Made by a program: the position numbers and the translations under genes. The notes below the pieces were generated by a model. That model did not search any database. It saw only the letters and a list, made by a program, of their open reading frames with translations, and was not told the DNA's origin. A DNA stretch of 64,000 bases. It comes from Arcanobacterium bovis (lineage in GTDB: Bacteria > Actinomycetota > Actinomycetes > Actinomycetales > Actinomycetaceae). Shown here in pieces: positions 34,470 through 43,244 of the stretch; position 1 is the stretch's first letter; the number at the start of each line of letters is the position of its first letter. The stretch spans positions 124,001 to 188,000 of the forward strand of contig NZ_SJDT01000001.1 in assembly GCF_004331995.1 (NCBI RefSeq). Reading direction: 5' to 3'.

Positions 34470-35240
34470 GTGTTTATATTTCGCCCTGAGCCCACGATGG
34501 TAGCCCCGGAGGATGCACTTCCTGGCCGTAGCGTACCAGTATTGCCCGCCCCAAAACCGCATCTCGTTTTAGGCACTGATCTGCTCGCCGAACCAGCGCC
34601 GTCGCAATCATTGATCTACCTCGCGGCCGGTTGCTATTGGGGCGTGGAGGAAATCTTTTGGAATGTGCCGGGGGTTGTGAGCACCAGTGTGGGATTTATG
34701 GGAGGTTACACCCCAAACCCGACTTACCAAGAGGTGTGCACGGGCCAAACTGGCCACACCGAAACCGTGCGCGTGGTGTTCGACGAAAGCCGCGTGAGCA
34801 CGGCGCAAATTCTTAAAACTTTCTTTGAATGCCACGATCCCACCAGCTTAAACCGGCAAGGGAACGACGTCGGCACGCAGTATCGTTCCGCGATTTTCAC
34901 GACGACGCCGCAGCAGCACGAGCTCGCGCAGGCGATGCTTGCGTCGTATGAAGCTGTGTTGAGGGAAGCTACGCATGGAAATGGCGTTGGCGTTGGAAAA
35001 GCTAGTGCTGATGGCGTTGGAAAGACGAGCGGCAAGGACACAGCGGGGCGTGAAGACGTCAAAATCGTTACCGAGATTATGGATTCGCACGGTCTCAGCT
35101 TCTATCTAGCCGAAGACGATCACCAGCAATACTTATTCAAGAACCCGCACGGGTATCGTTGCCATGTGAAATCTGGAATGGCATGCCCGCTACCAGGCAG
35201 TGGACCTTTGGCGGAAAGCTCTGAGGAAGGGCAAGCATAG
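34470..35240 (+). CDS. msrA: Peptide-methionine (S)-S-oxide reductase with a glycine-rich insert
   Basis: 256 aa. The catalytic motif AAGCYWGVEEIFWNVPGV has its cysteine at residue 55; TSVGFMGGYTPNPTYQEVCT, GHTETVRVVFDE, FFECHDPTSLNRQGNDVGTQ and YRSAIF follow. Resolving cysteines are near the C-terminus (YRCHVKSGMACPLPG). The enzyme repairs oxidised methionine. An insert near residues 168-190 (GNGVGVGKASADGVGKTSGK) is absent from usual MsrA and has repeated GGCGTTGG in the DNA. It stands alone. Confidence 0.92.
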   Translation: MFIFRPEPTMVAPEDALPGRSVPVLPAPKPHLVLGTDLLAEPAPSQSLIYLAAGCYWGVEEIFWNVPGVVSTSVGFMGGYTPNPTYQEVCTGQTGHTETVRVVFDESRVSTAQILKTFFECHDPTSLNRQGNDVGTQYRSAIFTTTPQQHELAQAMLASYEAVLREATHGNGVGVGKASADGVGKTSGKDTAGREDVKIVTEIMDSHGLSFYLAEDDHQQYLFKNPHGYRCHVKSGMACPLPGSGPLAESSEEGQA

Positions 35241-35331
35241 CGAATGCGTAAAGAAGGGCAGTGACTCCTCTTTTTCGTTGATGCCTCCCAACCAGTAGAC
35301 TAGAGATGAATTTTTCACGAAAGGTATGCGA

Positions 35332-35739
35332 ATGAACGTTATTCTTCCTAGTGTGTCCGGTTCCTTTGGAGAAACTCCAGAGCTGACTTTCCCAGCGGAC
35401 GTCGAAGCACCAAAAGGTTTGCGCGTTGAAGTGCTCGAACAAGGCAATGGTCCGGTTGTTACGGCCGGTCAAGAGATTGAAGTAAATTATCACGGCCAGA
35501 TTTGGAATGGCGATATCTTCGATTCATCTTATTTCCGTGGCGAGCCGACTCGATTCCCTATCGGTGTTGGAATGGTTATTCAGGGCTGGGATCAGGCAAT
35601 TGTTGGTAAGCAGGTAGGCTCTCGTTTGCTGATCTCGGTTCCACCAGTCAAGGGATATGGCAAGAACGGAAATCCACGCGCCGGTATTTCCGGTACGGAT
35701 GTTCTGGTGTTTGTGGTGGACATCTTGGGCGCACACTGA
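35332..35739 (+). CDS. FKBP-type peptidyl-prolyl cis-trans isomerase
   Basis: 135 aa from ATG 35332, with GAAAGG eight bases upstream; ATG 35326 is too close to that site. A single FKBP domain: GLRVEVLEQGNGPVVTAGQE, VNYHGQIWNGDIFDSSYFRG, FPIGVGMVIQGWDQAIVGKQ, GSRLLISVPPVKGYG. These cover the active-site aromatic residues and the flap. There is no signal peptide, so it acts in the cytosol as a folding catalyst. Confidence 0.92.
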   Translation: MNVILPSVSGSFGETPELTFPADVEAPKGLRVEVLEQGNGPVVTAGQEIEVNYHGQIWNGDIFDSSYFRGEPTRFPIGVGMVIQGWDQAIVGKQVGSRLLISVPPVKGYGKNGNPRAGISGTDVLVFVVDILGAH

Positions 35740-35762
35740 TTTTATACGTACGTGAAACGGCT

Positions 35763-35796
35763 GTGGGTGGCTTGGACATCAGTCCAAGCCACCCAC
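35763..35796. terminator. Bidirectional terminator between FKBP and BI-1 genes
   Basis: A 14-bp perfect stem, GTGGGTGGCTTGGA (35763-35776) with TCCAAGCCACCCAC (35783-35796), loop CATCAG, between convergent genes. Confidence 0.88.
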
Positions 35797-35867
35797 AAGT
35801 CTTTTAGCCATCGCAGAATTTGGCTTTTATGCCAACTTACCTGCGGCCCAATCAAAGATAATTAGCT

Positions 35868-36716
35868 CTATCGATCAGCTAAAATAGCAACGATTCGCAG
35901 AACTTCTACATAGATCCACAGGATCGTCATAACGATACCAATAGCGCAAGTCCATGCAAACTGTGCAGGAGCACCGTTATTGATCGCGTCTTGCACTGCC
36001 TCGAAGTCAGCAATAAGGAAGTATGCAGCTACGAACAGCATAACTACTCCAATGATGACACCAAGCGGCATTCCACCAAATGCAACGTCAGTGCGGAGAT
36101 TCGTCCGAGTGAAGAGCATAAGACCCATATTGATGAACCCGAAAAGAATTCCGCCAAGCGCAACGATCAAAACAATCTTGCGTCCACGCGGCGTCGTACG
36201 AATTGCGCCAGAGTAATGCAAGCCAAGCGTCACAGCCACAATCACTGCCGTGGCCAAAATTGCTTGGAGCGCAACACCTGGCAAGAAGTAGTCTAGGTAT
36301 CGAGTAATGGAACCTAGCGCTACGCCTTCAATTGCGGCATAAGCAATCGCCATACCAGGCTTCACCATCGGCTGGAAGGCAATAAACATGCCAATTCCAA
36401 AAGCCACTAAGGATCCACCGATGGCGAGCATCGGCATCGCGGCAATCGGGAAGAAAAGAATTGCCAGCACACCAGCAAAAATCGTTGTGCCAAGCAAGAG
36501 AGCAGTCTTGTTCATCGCGTCCGCATAAGTCATTCGATCTGCGCCAGCGTAAGGCGAATAGCTCTGCGCTTGCGCATCAACATAACCTTGCGGGGAATAC
36601 TGCTGCGAATAGTCCTCGGCGTATTGCGTCGTCTGCTGATACTGATTTGGGAATTGATTCGGGCGCTGCGCCGACTGCTTGAAGTATGGATTCCGATCCA
36701 TTACCGGATTACTCAA
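35868..36716 (-). CDS. Bax inhibitor-1/YccA family membrane protein
   Basis: 282 aa. The first 65 residues are Gln/Tyr/Pro-rich and cytosolic (QYQQTTQYAEDYSQQYSPQG). Seven hydrophobic helices follow, starting MTYADAMNKTALLLGTTIFA and including AYAAIEGVALGSITRYL. The C-terminal helix LWIYVEVLRIVAILADR has the acidic residues that line the calcium pore of BI-1 proteins. Transport of calcium and membrane stress roles are known for relatives; nothing here specifies it. Confidence 0.87.
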   Translation of the reverse strand: MSNPVMDRNPYFKQSAQRPNQFPNQYQQTTQYAEDYSQQYSPQGYVDAQAQSYSPYAGADRMTYADAMNKTALLLGTTIFAGVLAILFFPIAAMPMLAIGGSLVAFGIGMFIAFQPMVKPGMAIAYAAIEGVALGSITRYLDYFLPGVALQAILATAVIVAVTLGLHYSGAIRTTPRGRKIVLIVALGGILFGFINMGLMLFTRTNLRTDVAFGGMPLGVIIGVVMLFVAAYFLIADFEAVQDAINNGAPAQFAWTCAIGIVMTILWIYVEVLRIVAILADR

Positions 36717-37127
36717 GGTAGACCTCCTAGTATTTATAAAGACTGTCTATCAAGGACCGTCTCTTTGGCGAACGCCCTCGATTTCTATACTTATTCTATC
36801 CGTAGTAGCGCACTAAACTCGACTCCGCATGTATCCACCCTGAGTGAACATTCCATGCCCAATTCCTTGTACTTCCGCAGCTCTCAGGGGAAAACCCTGA
36901 GAATATTCACCGAAAACTCAGGAAGTGCACAAAGAAATTCATCCCTGAGTAGTACACCCTCCAGCATTCAACCACGTCTAGAATGAATTGTAGGCAGAGG
37001 GCTCGCTACTCGCGGTCTAAACAGCTCATGGAAGGGCCCCGCGCATCGCGAGTCTTCTGCCCGGGCACTCACCACATAAAGTTCTGATGTCCTTTCATAA
37101 CGCATATTTCCAGTTCAGGAGCATACT
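36717..37127. other. Gap before the ABC exporter, with CCCTGAG sites
   Basis: 411 bases without a gene between divergent BI-1 and ABC genes. It contains a cluster of CCTGAG motifs at 36838-36950. The last 30 bases hold CAGGAG, the binding site for the ATPase gene start. Confidence 0.5.
36838..36950. promoter_or_regulatory. Cluster of CCCTGAG/CTCAGGG sites
   Basis: CCCTGAGT at 36838-36845, TCTCAGGG 36882-36889 paired with CCCTGAGA 36895-36902 (8-bp inverted repeat, loop GAAAA), ACTCAGG 36917-36923, CCCTGAGT 36943-36950. Five related sites in 113 bp upstream of both divergent genes suggest a regulator-binding region. Confidence 0.5.
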
Positions 37128-38198
37128 GTGATAACAGTTGAACACCTATCAAAAACGTACGGACAGAAAAAAGCAGTCGATGATCTTTCATTCACTGTGC
37201 GCTCAGGAAGTGTAACGGGATTCCTTGGCCCTAATGGTTCAGGAAAATCAACCACCATGCGTTGCATGCTCGGTCTTGATCGCCCAACAGAGGGCACTGC
37301 ACTTTTTAATGGCACTGAATATGCCAAACTCTCTTCTCCACTTGCCACCGTTGGCGCTCTATTGGACGGAAAAGCTTTCCACCCAGGTCTTTCAGCACGT
37401 CAGCACCTTACAATCATCGCCAAAACACATGGCATCTCGCAGGCGCGAGTCAATGAAGTTCTCGAGCTCACCGGCATCGAATCAGTAGCGAAAAAGAAGC
37501 TCAAGGGCTTCTCCTTGGGTATGGGACAACGCCTCGGAATCGCCGTCGCCCTCCTCGCCGACCCAGAATTTCTCATCCTCGACGAACCCGTCAACGGTCT
37601 TGATCCCGACGGCGTACGCTGGATTCGCCAGCTCATGCGCAATTTTGCAGCAGAGGGGCGCACAGTATTGGTATCGTCCCACCTCATGAGCGAAATGGCG
37701 CTCACCGCCGACGAACTCGTGATCATCGGCCGCGGCAAATTGATCGCTTCGGGCCCGATCCAAAACTTCACCGAAGCCTCGTCCAAGCGCACGATTCACC
37801 TATCTGGTCCAGATCTGCCCGCTATCCTCGAAGCTCTCAAAACGGCACATATTGCCCACATGTTAAGCGAGAACGCTTCGCAGGCTTCAGCACCAACCGT
37901 AGAAATCACTGGCTGTGACCGCGCACAAATCGGCCACCTCATGTACCAAAACAATATCGAGGTGCATGAGCTGTCCGAAACATACTCGTCACTAGAGGAC
38001 ATCTTCATGGAACTCACCGAAAGCGAGGGCGAGTACCGCGTCGATAACGCACACATACCAGCTGGTAGAGCAGGCAACGATCCACACCACGGCACAACGC
38101 AAGCTGCTGGACAAAGCGCGACGCCGGCGTCGTCGCCATCCCCCACATCCACCGCAACGTCCGCCACGCCGTCCGCCCCATTCCAGATGGAGAAATAA
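37128..38198 (+). CDS. ABC transporter ATP-binding protein with a low-complexity tail
   Basis: 356 aa from GTG 37128 with CAGGAG upstream. Walker A FLGPNGSGKSTTMRCML, Q-loop region, signature KGFSLGMGQRLGIAVALLAD and Walker B FLILDEPVNGLDPDGVRWIR are intact; the ATPase domain ends near residue 215. The Ala/Pro/Ser/Thr-rich C-terminus (QSATPASSPSPTSTATSATP) is unusual. It pairs with the permease starting two bases after its stop. Such BcrA-type ATPases energise export of peptides or lipids, or act in membrane remodelling; the substrate is unknown. Confidence 0.9.
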   Translation: MITVEHLSKTYGQKKAVDDLSFTVRSGSVTGFLGPNGSGKSTTMRCMLGLDRPTEGTALFNGTEYAKLSSPLATVGALLDGKAFHPGLSARQHLTIIAKTHGISQARVNEVLELTGIESVAKKKLKGFSLGMGQRLGIAVALLADPEFLILDEPVNGLDPDGVRWIRQLMRNFAAEGRTVLVSSHLMSEMALTADELVIIGRGKLIASGPIQNFTEASSKRTIHLSGPDLPAILEALKTAHIAHMLSENASQASAPTVEITGCDRAQIGHLMYQNNIEVHELSETYSSLEDIFMELTESEGEYRVDNAHIPAGRAGNDPHHGTTQAAGQSATPASSPSPTSTATSATPSAPFQMEK

Positions 38199-38200
38199 TC

Positions 38201-38989
38201 ATGACTTCTACTGCACAAATAACACGAACCACAGCAACGCAGCCGGTGAGCCTGATGCGATCGGTCAACTCAGAGTTCTACAAGCTGTGGTCCGCCAAAC
38301 TGACCAAGATAACCTCGCTACTGCTGCTCATCTTGGGCTGCGCGCCAGTCATCGCAATCGTCCGTTTAGCGAAGATTCCGCTTGACTCAAAGGTCATCTT
38401 CGGAACTTGGGGCTTGAGCTCGATATTTTTCCTCGTAATCGCGGTGGCAGCGGTGTCGGCCGAGTATTCACACAACACGATGCGCACCACCGTGCTTTCC
38501 GATCCGCGCCGCCCACGCGCATTTTTCGCGAAATTTCTTGCCAACGTTGTCTACTCGTTCCTGCTCGCAGTCGTTTTGGTTGGCTTGCTCATAGCATGTA
38601 CATTCCTGAGCAAGACGCCGATCAGCTACTCCGCACAAGATTTCGGCCCTATCAGCGCATTTGTTGGGCTGTTTGTGGGCGTAGCGATTATGGGACTCGG
38701 ATTTGGCTACCTGCTTCGCTCAACTGCCGGCGGCATCACAGCCGGCGTGATCTTACTGCAGTTCCTCGGTCTGCTCGTCCTCATCCCCGTCGACTTCTTC
38801 CAAAAGACGCTCGTTTACTACTTGCCTGCTAATCTGGCACAATATGCCACGAATGGGTCGATTGCCGTGCCGGGAGTAACTGAAGCAAGCGTGCCGTACA
38901 ACCAAGCAGGGGCATTAGGCATCTTCGTGCTCTACTCACTGGTAATTTTGGTTCTTGGCATGGTCCGTTTCCTAAAATCGGACGTGTAG
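38201..38989 (+). CDS. ABC-2 type transporter permease
   Basis: 262 aa with about six hydrophobic helices: ITSLLLLILGCAPVIAIVRL, LSSIFFLVIAVAAVSAEYSH, FLANVVYSFLLAVVLVGLLI, ISAFVGLFVGVAIMGLGFGY, GVILLQFLGLLVLIPVDFF and LGIFVLYSLVILVLGMV. The N-terminal SEFYKLWSAKLTKITS and EYSHNTMRTTVLSDPRRP are typical of BcrB/NatB-like permeases. It forms a transporter with the preceding ATPase (operon, 2-base gap). Confidence 0.85.
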   Translation: MTSTAQITRTTATQPVSLMRSVNSEFYKLWSAKLTKITSLLLLILGCAPVIAIVRLAKIPLDSKVIFGTWGLSSIFFLVIAVAAVSAEYSHNTMRTTVLSDPRRPRAFFAKFLANVVYSFLLAVVLVGLLIACTFLSKTPISYSAQDFGPISAFVGLFVGVAIMGLGFGYLLRSTAGGITAGVILLQFLGLLVLIPVDFFQKTLVYYLPANLAQYATNGSIAVPGVTEASVPYNQAGALGIFVLYSLVILVLGMVRFLKSDV

Positions 38990-39019
38990 TTATCGCCTCA
39001 CCAGCGATTTACCGCACAG

Positions 39020-39080
39020 AACGCAAGAGCGGCCGGCGTCGTGCTCAACACTACTGAGTACGACGCCGTTTGCTTGCGTT
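39020..39080 (+). terminator. Long hairpin after the ABC operon
   Basis: Nested stems: AACGCAAG (39020-39027) with CTTGCGTT (39073-39080), CGGCGTCGT (39034-39042) with ACGACGCCG (39060-39068), and an inner CTCA/TGAG. It starts 31 bases past the permease stop. Confidence 0.65.
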
Positions 39081-39248
39081 TCAGACGGACGACGACAGCA
39101 GCTTGCGTACGTTAGGACACACGCGACGGCGAGAACCAGAGTTACGTACGACGCCGCGCACCGACGTCGTTCCTCCCTCCTTATACAAGCGTTTCGCCCG
39201 TAGCGGGCAAGCGACCTCTGAATAAATAGCTCGTGATAGATTGGCGCA

Positions 39249-39749
39249 ATGTACACAGAAATCATCACCACAATTTTGGTGGTCATCGCCTACGCCGTGG
39301 CGATAGCTGGAATCATCGTTCCCGTACTGCCCGGCACCATTCTGATCGTGGCATCCACTTTTGTGTGGGCGCTCGTTGTGGGCGGGAATACCGGCTGGAT
39401 TACCTTTGGTCTCGTGACGGTGTTCAGCGCAATTGGTATCACCGCGAGCTATGTTTTAACAGGTAAACGGCTCAAAGATGCGCAAGTTCCAAACTCTTCT
39501 ATTCTCTGGGGCGGCGCTGGCGCAGCAATCGGCTTCTTCGCAATTCCAGTTCTTGGAATATTTATCGGTTTCACTGTGGGACTGTTCCTAGCGGAAATGA
39601 GGCGGCAAAAAGACGGCATGAGCGCGGCGGCGTCCACATGGTTGGCGCTCAAATCGCTCGGAATCGGAATCCTCATTGAACTCGCCATGGCATTTACCTC
39701 AGCAATCACATTCGCTATCTCCTGCCTGATCTATTTCTTCGGAAGCTAG
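39249..39749 (+). CDS. DUF456 family membrane protein
   Basis: 166 aa, almost entirely hydrophobic, with five or six helices. The N-terminal helix pair AIAGIIVPVLPGTILIVAS carries the glycine-proline signature of DUF456 (PGLPG-like), and GAAIGFFAIPVLGIFIGFTV with GLFLAEMRRQKD is the conserved second half. Function is unknown in the family. It is separated from the ABC operon by a hairpin and is in the same direction as the next gene. Confidence 0.8.
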   Translation: MYTEIITTILVVIAYAVAIAGIIVPVLPGTILIVASTFVWALVVGGNTGWITFGLVTVFSAIGITASYVLTGKRLKDAQVPNSSILWGGAGAAIGFFAIPVLGIFIGFTVGLFLAEMRRQKDGMSAAASTWLALKSLGIGILIELAMAFTSAITFAISCLIYFFGS

Positions 39750-39857
39750 CTCGACTCGGGAACAACGAACGTGACTTCGTGACAACTGGGTCCACAGCAG
39801 CGCAACGCAGCAGCACAAACGATTAATATAACGCCAAACCATACGTAGAGGAAAAAT

Positions 39858-40556
39858 ATGTTCGCTTTATTAACAAGCGCTGGGCTTTCAGCGGCGGCAG
39901 GACTCAACGCATACATACCTTTTCTGATTGTGGCGCTGATTTCGCGTTACACCGACGTGCTCACGCTCCCCTCGCAATTCGCATGGATCGAGTCGCCGTG
40001 GGCAATTGGTATCGGTGTGCTATTTCTGCTGCTAGAAACGGTGCTCGACAAAATACCTGCCGTTGATTTCCTCAACGACATCGCCGGAACCGTGATTCGA
40101 CCAACCACGGGCGCACTCGTTTTTGCCGCCACTACTGCTGCACAAGAAGCTGAGCAAAACTCGACTTTTCTTGCCAACAATCCGTGGGTCGGAGTACTGC
40201 TCGGCGGACTCACTGCCGCCGTGGTACACACTGGAAAGATGCTCGGCAGGCCTATCGTGAACGTGTCTACCCTCGGTATTGGTGCGCCGGTAGTTTCGAC
40301 TGTGGAGGACGGCACGTCGTTCACGATGTCGCTTATCGCGATTTTCTTGCCCGCATTGATGCTGGTTATTCTCGCGGTGCTACTGTTCGCTTTGTGGAAG
40401 ATTATCCGTTTTGCAGCGCGACGACGCAGGGCTGGGTCTACCCGCTCGCGTACGACCAATCCGCGCACTTCCGATCCGCACGTTATTGACGGCGAAACTG
40501 TGATTCACGACGACACAGTTCACGGCGAAATTCTTGAAGGCGAAATCGAGGATTAG
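39858..40556 (+). CDS. DUF4126 family membrane protein
   Basis: 232 aa. SAGLSAAAGLNAYIPFLIVA is the conserved DUF4126 start; LLLETVLDKIPAVDFLNDIA and GTVIRPTTGALVFAATT follow, then a helix hairpin near VLLGGLTAAVVHTGKMLGR and SLIAIFLPALMLVILAVLLF. The C-terminal 45 residues are basic then acidic (AARRRRAGSTRSR...VIDGETVIHDD) and cytosolic. Family function is unknown. GAGG precedes the start. Confidence 0.82.
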   Translation: MFALLTSAGLSAAAGLNAYIPFLIVALISRYTDVLTLPSQFAWIESPWAIGIGVLFLLLETVLDKIPAVDFLNDIAGTVIRPTTGALVFAATTAAQEAEQNSTFLANNPWVGVLLGGLTAAVVHTGKMLGRPIVNVSTLGIGAPVVSTVEDGTSFTMSLIAIFLPALMLVILAVLLFALWKIIRFAARRRRAGSTRSRTTNPRTSDPHVIDGETVIHDDTVHGEILEGEIED

Positions 40557-40611
40557 CGCCAGTCTTAGAAGTGAGCAGCCTAAACCTATGAGCTAGGAAC
40601 ATAAATAAAAG

Positions 40612-40685
40612 TGCCCCCGGTGGGACTCGAACCCACACTGAACAGATTTTAAGTCTGCTGCCTCTGCCGATTGGGCTACGGGGGC
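40612..40685 (-). tRNA. tRNA-Leu (anticodon UAA) with a short variable loop
   Basis: The minus strand folds as a 74-nt cloverleaf: acceptor GCCCCCG with CGGGGGC, anticodon stem GCAGA/TCTGT with loop CTTAAAA (anticodon TAA), T arm GTGGG-TTCGAGT-CCCAC and discriminator A. No CCA is encoded. Leucine identity comes from the anticodon and A73. The variable region is only five bases, whereas typical leucine tRNAs have a long arm. Confidence 0.85.
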
Positions 40686-40905
40686 GTGTAATTTACACTG
40701 TACTAGCATACTCACGAAGTCCTTGCTGAGAGAAATCGAGAAATCGCAAAATATTCGCATTTCGTCTCATTCGTTAGCGAACTTACAAGTTTGCGGCAAA
40801 AAATACTAGAGTAAGTTTTAGGTTGAGTATGGAAATATTAAATTTCACTTTACTATTCCCGTTATTTTCTCAGCACGCACAAGCAAGCCCGCTATCAAAA
40901 CGGAA

Positions 40906-42165
40906 GTGAGACATAAGGTGTCTAAACGACCAACCCTTATCGGACGATACCGCAGAGCCCTTCACAGTGAGACATTCGCAGGACTCATGCTGATTTTAGC
41001 TGCAGTCATTGCGCTCATTTGGGCAAATTTCCCTAATAGCGCGGCACGCGAAGCATACGCGACGATCTCGGAAACTACCGTTGGAATCTCAGCAATTCAC
41101 CTCAATCTCAGCCTAGCAGAATGGGCAGCGGACGGGCTCTTGGCGATCTTTTTCTTCGTCGTCGGCCTCGAACTCAAAGAAGAATTCACAACTGGATCAT
41201 TACGCGACGTGCGCCGCGCCCTCGTACCGATCCTCGCCGCCGTCTGCGGAATGATCGGACCAATCCTCGTTTATGTGCTTATCCAGGTTATTTCTGGTTC
41301 GGGTAATTATGGCGGTTGGGCTGTGCCGGTGGCCACCGATATTGCATTTGCGCTCGCAGTGCTCGGACTTTTTGGCAAGGGTCTGCCACCAGCAATTCGC
41401 ACATTCTTAATGACGCTCGCCGTGGTTGACGACCTTCTAGGCATCGTGCTCATTGCCGTATTCTTTGCCGGAAGCTTGAATTTTATTGCCTTGGCGCTTG
41501 CCGTGGCAGTTATTGCACTATTTGGATTTCTCGTTCAAAAACGCATTACCAAGGCATATTTCCTCTGGCCGCTCGGCATACTTGCCTGGTATCTCATGCA
41601 CCTTTCCGGTGTGCATGCAACCATTGCGGGCGTGGCATTAGGTATGGTTGTGCCTGCTATCCAGCGCAAATCTGAGCGCGAATCACTCACCCACCACTTC
41701 GCCTCAAAAATCGATTTTTACTCAGCGGGATTCATCCTACCTATCTTCGCTTTCTTCGCATCTGGTGTGAATGTGGTGGATACCGGCGGTTTCCGAGAGA
41801 TGATCGTTGATCCAGTGGCAATGGGAATTTACCTTGGTTTGCCGCTCGGAAAGATGCTCGGCATCAGCGGCGGCGTATTTATCATGGTGAAATTGTTCAA
41901 GCTCAAGCTTGGGCGTGGTATCAACATGCTTGACATCATTCCCGTGTCGCTCGTGGCAGGAATTGGTTTTACAGTTTCGCTGCTCATCGCCACGCTTTCA
42001 TTCCCTGCCAGCGACCCCCACGAGCCACATTCGCGTATCGCCGTGCTTGTAGGCACGCTTCTCTCGGCTATCGTCGGTGGCGCGGTGCTCGCGGCGCGTT
42101 CGAAGTGGCGTAACCGGTATGCCGTGCGCACTGAAATTCATACGTCGATGAGTCCGAGCGACTAA
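40906..42165 (+). CDS. nhaA: Na+/H+ antiporter NhaA
   Basis: 419 aa; GTG 40906 is used, and GTG 40918 (four codons later) is an alternative. FAGLMLILAAVIALIWANFP is helix 1. The transport aspartate pair is in FLMTLAVVDDLLGIVLIAVF, and FFFVVGLELKEEFTTGSLRD, GWAVPVATDIAFALAVLGLF and GIGFTVSLLIATLSF are the other conserved blocks. It exports sodium or lithium in exchange for two protons. Single gene, convergent with ppx at a 12-base distance. Confidence 0.95.
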   Translation: MRHKVSKRPTLIGRYRRALHSETFAGLMLILAAVIALIWANFPNSAAREAYATISETTVGISAIHLNLSLAEWAADGLLAIFFFVVGLELKEEFTTGSLRDVRRALVPILAAVCGMIGPILVYVLIQVISGSGNYGGWAVPVATDIAFALAVLGLFGKGLPPAIRTFLMTLAVVDDLLGIVLIAVFFAGSLNFIALALAVAVIALFGFLVQKRITKAYFLWPLGILAWYLMHLSGVHATIAGVALGMVVPAIQRKSERESLTHHFASKIDFYSAGFILPIFAFFASGVNVVDTGGFREMIVDPVAMGIYLGLPLGKMLGISGGVFIMVKLFKLKLGRGINMLDIIPVSLVAGIGFTVSLLIATLSFPASDPHEPHSRIAVLVGTLLSAIVGGAVLAARSKWRNRYAVRTEIHTSMSPSD

Positions 42166-42177
42166 GAATCGGTAAAA

Positions 42178-43164
42178 TCACTCACCGATACGTGGTTTAT
42201 TAGGGTCACGTGCAGCCCACAGTGCCAAGCCATCGAGAATATCGTGCTCTGAGGTGGTCACATGCTCAAGAACATGCCCTGCTTCATCCATACGTTGAGC
42301 AATCCTCCGCACAACCTCTTGCCAAACCAAGGCTCCCGCATTGATCACATCCACCCTGCCAGGGTGCATAAAACCAAGTTTTTCACGCTCTTGCGCAGTA
42401 GACCGGATGAACCATTCACAAGCACGATCAGTTTCTTCAAGCGTTAAAGCCGTCCCGTGAATTCGCTTCGGATCATATTCATCAAGGCCAAGAGCCAACG
42501 CCGTAATCGTGGTAACACTACCAGCCAAGCCAATCACAGCTCGTGCTTGACCTAAATCAACCACTTCTTCGGCGCGATCAAGCCAATCACGAACATCAAT
42601 ACGCGCCGCCTGGATCTGTTGCTCCTGAACCGGATCACTTTGCAAATGCCGTTCGTGCATACGCACGCACCCGACGTCCATCGAAAATGCGGAAATAATC
42701 TTTCCATCAGCAGTCCCCAAGGCAATCTCAGTAGAGCCACCGCCCAGATCGACCGCAATCAAGGGTGACGCCGATTCACTTCCGCGAGCCGAAATCGCCC
42801 CCGCAAAACTGGTAGTTGCTTCCTCTTGCCCCGATAGCACCTGTGGCTCCACACCAAGAAGCGCCACGACGCCGTCGATAAACTCATCGCGGTTACGAGC
42901 GTCGCGAGTGGCCGATGTAGCAGCAAAACGAATCGATTCCACGCCATGCTCGGCACACAACTGCGCGTACTCACTCACCGCGTCTAACGTGCGCGCCAAA
43001 GCTGTAGCGTCAAATTCACCGGTACGATCAACTCCAGCACCGAGCCGCACAACCTTCATCGTGCGTACCACATCTGTTAATTCACCTGCGTGAGACTGTG
43101 TACCAGTATCCGCAATCAGCAAACGAATCGAATTCGTTCCGCAATCAATTCCAGCAACTCTCAT
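42178..43164 (-). CDS. ppx: Ppx/GppA exopolyphosphatase family protein
   Basis: 328 aa from ATG 43162-43164, skipping two preceding codons. The ASKHA ATPase fold has phosphate 1 loop VAGIDCGTNSIRLLIADTG, phosphate 2 loop LIAVDLGGGSTEIALGTADG and adenosine-site block VIGLAGSVTTITALALGLDE. It hydrolyses polyphosphate or pppGpp; in mycobacteria the paralog next to DUF501 is Ppx2. Last gene of the eno-ftsB-DUF501-ppx run. Confidence 0.9.
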   Translation of the reverse strand: MRVAGIDCGTNSIRLLIADTGTQSHAGELTDVVRTMKVVRLGAGVDRTGEFDATALARTLDAVSEYAQLCAEHGVESIRFAATSATRDARNRDEFIDGVVALLGVEPQVLSGQEEATTSFAGAISARGSESASPLIAVDLGGGSTEIALGTADGKIISAFSMDVGCVRMHERHLQSDPVQEQQIQAARIDVRDWLDRAEEVVDLGQARAVIGLAGSVTTITALALGLDEYDPKRIHGTALTLEETDRACEWFIRSTAQEREKLGFMHPGRVDVINAGALVWQEVVRRIAQRMDEAGHVLEHVTTSEHDILDGLALWAARDPNKPRIGE

Positions 43165-43244
43165 AACCACTACTTTGCCATGCGCCTCCCGCCAAAAATC
43201 GTGGCGAGTGCCGCTACCCTCAAATTCCTCGACTAAAGCGAGAC

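Noticed and set aside
38990-39286. 98-codon minus-strand frame next to the ABC permease
   Set aside because: It is composed largely of the long hairpin at 39020-39080 and overlaps the DUF456 start; codon use looks random.
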